From the NCBI GenBank assembly GCA_934247225.1, contig CAKQJE010000030.1, forward strand, positions 1 through 25,613: DNA of 25,613 nucleotides, written 5' to 3'. The DNA is from an uncultured Clostridia bacterium (lineage in GTDB: Bacteria > Bacillota > Clostridia > Christensenellales > Borkfalkiaceae). This document shows positions 22,685 through 25,613 of this stretch, piece by piece. The position numbers and the translations under genes were made by a program. Every line of letters begins with the position of its first letter. Positions within the stretch are counted from its first letter, which is position 1. The notes under the pieces were generated by a model that made no database searches, was not told the DNA's origin, and saw only the letters and a list, made by a program, of their open reading frames with translations.

Positions 22685-23053
22685 AAAAAAATTTATTCAT
22701 TTAATACTTAGAATTACTTGAATTCCGATATAATTACACTACTTGAAAGCCTTTACCTCCTTGAATTTCTCGTATATTTACTTTCGTTCTTAAACGAAAA
22801 GGAAATTCGTTTTCTTTTGTGTTTATCGGGGAAGCGTTTTAAGCTTCCGTAAAGTATTTCTGTTACATCCGGCGGAATTTCCGCCAAACCGCGTTTAACG
22901 GTTCATGGCTTAGTACATCGGACTTCTCCTCGCTTTTATTTTGGCGACTTTTTTTCATTCGGGTTGACCGCCCGCAAGCTTTTAACTCCTATTAAAGCTC
23001 TTATTTTATTTTTTTCTCGGCGGTGTTACCGCCCGTCGCCTTTCGCTTTTTGC
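22646..23053 (-). ncRNA. Candidate structured non-coding RNA, about 410 nt
   Basis: A perfect promoter (23060-23088) and a strong terminator (22645-22684) bracket about 410 nt without a credible reading frame. Predicted hairpins, given by plus-strand position, are 23019-23033 (GGCGGT arms), 22887-22903 (AACCG arms), 22871-22885 (GGCGGAA arms), 22830-22848 (GGAAGC arms) and 22781-22801 (CTTTCGTT arms), joined by A-rich linkers. Near the 3' end the RNA carries AAGGAGGT (22755-22762), a full match to the anti-Shine-Dalgarno tail of 16S rRNA, with no start codon at a usable distance. I could not match it to tmRNA, 6S, SRP or RNase P RNA. Large Clostridial RNA classes such as raiA should be tested. 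The longest internal frame is about 31 codons and has no ribosome site. Confidence 0.65.
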
Positions 23054-23059
23054 ACCTTT

Positions 23060-23088
23060 ATTATAATCGACGCCCCCCGATTTGTCAA
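23060..23088 (-). promoter_or_regulatory. Perfect-consensus promoter of the candidate ncRNA
   Basis: On the minus strand TTGACA (23083-23088), a 17-nt spacer and TATAAT (23060-23065) match the vegetative consensus at all twelve positions. Such strength without a following protein gene suggests an abundant RNA. The start should be near 23053. Confidence 0.88.
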
Positions 23089-23133
23089 TACCCTTTTTGT
23101 TTTTTTCACAAAGTGAAATTTTCGGTTTTCCTA

Positions 23134-23162
23134 TTGACATCGCCCCCTTTCGGTGGTATCAT
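23134..23162 (+). promoter_or_regulatory. Orphan plus-strand promoter
   Basis: TTGACA (23134-23139), a 17-nt spacer and TATCAT (23157-23162) read rightward, divergent from the ncRNA promoter. The transcript would run antisense into the hsdR remnant and the recombinase gene. No plus-strand gene follows in the window. It may be left over from a gene displaced by the mobile element. Confidence 0.55.
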
Positions 23163-23190
23163 ATAAGTTTATGCTTTTCCGGGTTTTTTT

Positions 23191-23595
23191 TCACACTCCG
23201 AAGAATCGCTCGAAAAACGCTTTCAATTTTTCGATAATCGTCTGCTTTTTCTTTTCGCGATTGGTGTTTCCGAACCTTGAAATCGGCGGCATTAGTTTAT
23301 CGATATCCGTTCCCGTCGTGCGCATTTCTCCGTCCGCAATCGCGTTATCCACAAACTTTTTCGTTTCGTCCGCTTTCAGTTTTTCTTCGGCAATAATTTC
23401 GTTCAGTTGTTTTTCTTTCTCCGCCGCTATGTAGGAATGCCATTCCGCCATAACGTCATCGACGTCGTTGATTCCGTCGATAAAGTTTTCAATCAAAGCC
23501 TTTTTACTGCGCAGTTCGGGGCTTGCGTCGATAGATTTTTGTATCGTAATCAGCGTTTCTTTGTCGGATGAGTAAACGACAGGGAGAATATGCAA
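23191..23595 (-). pseudogene. hsdR: C-terminal remnant of type I restriction subunit HsdR
   Basis: The 134-residue frame matches the last part of type I restriction endonuclease R subunits: SPELRSKKALIENFID, then EEKLKADETKKFVDNA, GEMRTTGTDIDKLMPP and the terminal KKQTIIEKLKAFFERFFG. Full R subunits are about 1,000 residues with nuclease and helicase domains, none of which are here, so this is a 3' fragment. It begins at a TTG two codons after the stop of the serine recombinase (23599-23601) and in the same reading frame, with no ribosome site of its own. Either the recombinase-bearing element inserted into hsdR, or a deletion joined the two. No hsdM or hsdS is visible in the window. Confidence 0.8.
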
Positions 23596-23598
23596 CCG

Positions 23599-25287
23599 TT
23601 AAAAGATTTCGGCTACACGACTTCCTTTCACTTTATACCCGTGCGTGCTTTCCGCACCGATAAATTTATAAATAATCCTGATTTCCTGTTTGTGTGCGCT
23701 TCCGTCGTAATACTTCTCGCCTATATAAATCCTGTCGATGAAATTATTCAATATTTCGGGAGTAAGTTCCTTGATTTCCGTATAACTATTGACAACCTTC
23801 AGGAACTCCCGAATATTGCTCTCTTCGTCGTTTACAAGATCTAAAGCCCTTTTCAACTCAACGATTTCGCTCTTTAACGCCGTTTGTTCCGCCTCGTATT
23901 TTTTCGCCAGCGAATCAAAGCGTTCGTCCGAAATTTTACCGGTTACGTTGTCCTCATATAGATTTGCAATGATATCGTCAAGTGTTTTTATACGATTTTC
24001 CGCCTTTACGATTTTCGTTTGCGCCGAGAGCCGAACGCTCCGCATTTCTTTTACCGAACATTTGCGATACTTTTCGATAAACTCCGATTCGTGCGTTTTT
24101 ACCTCTTTCATCACCCGTCGGATATCTTCCAGAACCAATTCGTTCAGCACCCTCTTCAGAATCGAATGCGCCGTACACTGAATCTTCGTCCGTCTGTTGT
24201 ATTTTGAGCAAACGTAAAAATCATAGTTCCTGTTTTTTGCAACACGTCTTAAAGTGATAGGGAATCCGCAATCGGCACAATATAACAGCCCGGCGAAAAT
24301 ATTGATATCGTCAAAGTGATTTTTCACAACCCTTTTTACCTGCGTCAACTTCTGCGCCAGATCAAACGTTTCCTTATCGACAATCGCTTCGTGATGATTT
24401 TCGATTATCTTCCATTCCGACGGATCGCGATAGACAAACCGTTTGTTTTTATACGATTTTCTCGTCGTTTTGAAATTTACGAGATGCCCGATATAATTCG
24501 GGTTACGCAAGATTTTATAAACCGTGCTTCTGTGCCAGAAATACGGACCGGTGGTATCGTTCCGATACATATTTCTTCCCTGTTTCAGATAAAACGCTTT
24601 CGGGGTATCGTAACCCTTTTCGGTCAGTATTTTCGCTATCGCAAGCGCGTTATAGCCGTTGACGCTTAACCTGAATATCTCCCGAATTGTCGGCGCGCAC
24701 CTTTCGTCTATCAACCACTTATTTTTGTCGTTCGGATCTTTCATATATCCGAGCGGCGGCGTGTTCGTCAACGGTTTTCCCGATTCGCCCTTATTTCTTA
24801 TCACCGCGCGTATCTTTTTGCTCGTATCTCTCGCAAGCCATTCGTTGAAAACGTTTTTGAACGGTATCAATTCGTTATCCGAGCCGTTTTCGCTGTCCAC
24901 GTTATCGTTTATCGCTATAAAATGAATATCTTTTTCGGCAAACGTAAATTCCGTAAGATAGCCGACTTTCAGATAATCTCTTCCGAGTCTCGACATATCT
25001 TTTACGATTATCGTTTTCACTTTTCCTTCGTCTACGTCGGACATCATTCTCTGAAAATCCGGACGATTGAAATTCGTTCCGCTGTAACCGTCGTCGATAT
25101 AATATTCAATATTTCGGTATCCGTGTTGTTTCGCATACCGCCCGAGAATATCTCTCTGATTTTTAATACTGTTGCTTTCGCCCTCGGTCCCGTTATCGTC
25201 TACACTGAGCCTGCAATAAAGCGCGGTTATCCCTTCACCTCCGTTTTTTGGTCTTTTATTTTTATTTGCCGTTTGTAATTCTAACAT
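23599..25287 (-). CDS. Large serine recombinase (TndX-like)
   Basis: A 562-residue site-specific recombinase that excises and integrates mobile DNA through a serine-DNA link. The N-terminal resolvase domain (about 20-165) opens with ALYCRLSVDD, carries the probable catalytic Ser in SNSIKNQRDI, and contains DGYSGTNFNRPDFQRM and VKDMSRLGRDYL. The recombinase domain (about 190-300) has PPLGYMKD and STVYKILRNPNYIG. A zinc ribbon (LYCADCG ... FYVCSKYN ... CTAH) follows near 345-390, then a coiled coil (about 400-500) and the C-terminal ELTPEILNNFIDRIYIGEK found in conjugative-transposon recombinases. GGAGG lies eight bases before the ATG. It overlaps the small upstream gene by 7 bp. Its stop abuts the hsdR remnant, as expected if the element boundary is close by. 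Confidence 0.93.
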   Translation of the reverse strand: MLELQTANKNKRPKNGGEGITALYCRLSVDDNGTEGESNSIKNQRDILGRYAKQHGYRNIEYYIDDGYSGTNFNRPDFQRMMSDVDEGKVKTIIVKDMSRLGRDYLKVGYLTEFTFAEKDIHFIAINDNVDSENGSDNELIPFKNVFNEWLARDTSKKIRAVIRNKGESGKPLTNTPPLGYMKDPNDKNKWLIDERCAPTIREIFRLSVNGYNALAIAKILTEKGYDTPKAFYLKQGRNMYRNDTTGPYFWHRSTVYKILRNPNYIGHLVNFKTTRKSYKNKRFVYRDPSEWKIIENHHEAIVDKETFDLAQKLTQVKRVVKNHFDDINIFAGLLYCADCGFPITLRRVAKNRNYDFYVCSKYNRRTKIQCTAHSILKRVLNELVLEDIRRVMKEVKTHESEFIEKYRKCSVKEMRSVRLSAQTKIVKAENRIKTLDDIIANLYEDNVTGKISDERFDSLAKKYEAEQTALKSEIVELKRALDLVNDEESNIREFLKVVNSYTEIKELTPEILNNFIDRIYIGEKYYDGSAHKQEIRIIYKFIGAESTHGYKVKGSRVAEIF

Positions 25288-25514
25288 ATCTGTTTACCTC
25301 CGTCAGATTCCAAACAGCAAGTTCGTAACTTACTATCTCCAAGCCGTTCTTGCGTCAGGCTTGTAAATTTTTTCATTACCAAACGCTCTAATATCTCGTA
25401 TGCGGTTTCCTTTGCTTCCGGCATCGATTCCGCATTCACTACGTAAAGCGTTTCATTTCTCCTTGCCCTTATCTGTTTTTTATCCGTTACCTTATTTGTC
25501 TCTCTGTTTTGCAA
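25281..25514 (-). CDS. Small recombinase-linked protein (TnpW-like)
   Basis: A 77-residue hydrophilic protein encoded directly before the recombinase and overlapping its start by 7 bp. The core ETLYVVNAESMPEAKETAYEILERLVMKKF resembles the short TnpW-type proteins found upstream of TnpX/TndX-like recombinases in Clostridial elements, whose function is not known to me. The only usual start in frame is a TTG at 25512-25514, with AAGGAG just three bases before it, which is unusually close. The frame is blocked by a TAG about 35 bp further up. Translation may depend on the overlapping leader ORF (25487-25588). Its last 20 residues are Cys- and Gly-containing and coincide with the recombinase ribosome site. 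Confidence 0.6.
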   Translation of the reverse strand: MQNRETNKVTDKKQIRARRNETLYVVNAESMPEAKETAYEILERLVMKKFTSLTQERLGDSKLRTCCLESDGGKQIC

Positions 25515-25588
25515 AATCTCCTTAACTTTATTGTGCGGATACTATGTTCTCTCTCCGGATGGATACTATGTTCTCTCTCCATAAACAC
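25487..25588 (-). CDS. Tiny leader ORF with a repeated peptide
   Basis: A 33-codon frame on the minus strand starts at GTG (25586-25588), six bases after a perfect AGGAGG (25595-25600), with an in-frame ATG two codons later. It encodes two copies of EREHSI from the 24-bp tandem repeat and a basic tail, and ends at TAA (25487-25489) inside the next gene, in a different frame. The strong ribosome site suggests it is translated, perhaps to couple or control translation of the overlapping TTG-start gene. It could also be fortuitous. Confidence 0.4.
   Translation of the reverse strand: MFMEREHSIHPEREHSIRTIKLRRFCKTERQIR
25537..25584. repeat. Tandem 24-bp direct repeat before the recombinase operon
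   Basis: GGATACTATGTTCTCTCTCC occurs twice, perfectly (25537-25556 and 25561-25580), separated by four bases, so the period is 24 bp. On the minus strand it lies inside the tiny leader ORF. It may be a regulator or recombinase binding site, or simply a coding duplication. Confidence 0.75.
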
Positions 25589-25613
25589 AAAAATCCTCCT
25601 GTTCGATATTTTA

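Noticed and set aside
22646..23053. RNase P RNA or tmRNA as identity of the candidate ncRNA
   Set aside because: A GAGGAGAAGTCC segment and an ACAGAAA word recall RNase P, but the other conserved blocks (such as the GGTAAACCC-type core) and the overall order are missing. No tRNA-like ends or tag frame for tmRNA are seen.
1..25613. CRISPR arrays, tRNA or rRNA genes
   Set aside because: No regularly spaced repeat-spacer array, tRNA cloverleaf or rRNA sequence was seen anywhere in the window.

Overview
The window is 25.6 kb of bacterial chromosome, and nearly every credible gene is read on the minus strand, so transcription runs from high to low coordinates. Gene content (infC-rpmI-rplT, YebC, Rex, Hdr/Flx modules, a group B-type [FeFe] hydrogenase, a TndX-type serine recombinase), consensus sigma-A promoters (TTGACA-17-TATAAT), AAGGAGG ribosome sites and the strict-anaerobe enzymes all point to an anaerobic Bacillota of class Clostridia. 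An uncultured gut lineage is likely. The genus cannot be read from the sequence.

Left part (1-5,500): a promoter reading off the left edge; yebC with its terminator; a SpoU-family rRNA methyltransferase; the translation operon infC-rpmI-rplT. infC starts at the rare codon ATT and has a long leader with an attenuator-type terminator, as expected of an L20-type leader. Upstream lies a NatA/NatB-type ABC exporter pair with its own consensus promoter. A DUF2238/YjdF-like membrane protein sits at 5,762-6,907.

Central part (7,066-21,213): one long redox locus. In transcription order it reads rex, malate dehydrogenase (LDH/MDH family with the malate-type Arg), class II fumarase, hdrB, hdrC, hdrA, flxD (mvhD), flxC, flxB, flxA, a soluble fumarate reductase (iron-sulfur then flavoprotein subunit), a small PQ-loop-like membrane protein, a [2Fe-2S] thioredoxin-like ferredoxin and a monomeric [FeFe] hydrogenase. 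From mdh to frdA, genes overlap or lie within about 20 bp, except for a 78-bp gap between fumC and hdrB. Read as a pathway this gives oxaloacetate -> malate -> fumarate -> succinate. An NADH-oxidising, flavin-based electron-bifurcating Flx-Hdr complex is placed directly before a soluble fumarate reductase that has no membrane anchor. The main hypothesis is a cytosolic, NADH-dependent, electron-bifurcating fumarate reductase that also reduces ferredoxin, with the hydrogenase as an outlet for the ferredoxin electrons and Rex sensing NADH/NAD+ at the head of the cluster.

Right part (21,214-25,613): the rex promoter region; cysK with its own promoter; then a gene-free stretch holding a probable structured non-coding RNA of about 410 nt (perfect promoter at 23,060-23,088, strong terminator at 22,645-22,684). 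Next comes a C-terminal remnant of a type I restriction subunit HsdR. It lies directly behind, and in frame with, the stop codon of a large serine recombinase. The recombinase is preceded by a small overlapping gene (TnpW-like) and a tiny leader ORF built on a tandem 24-bp repeat. This is probably the end of an integrated mobile element that continues beyond the right edge.
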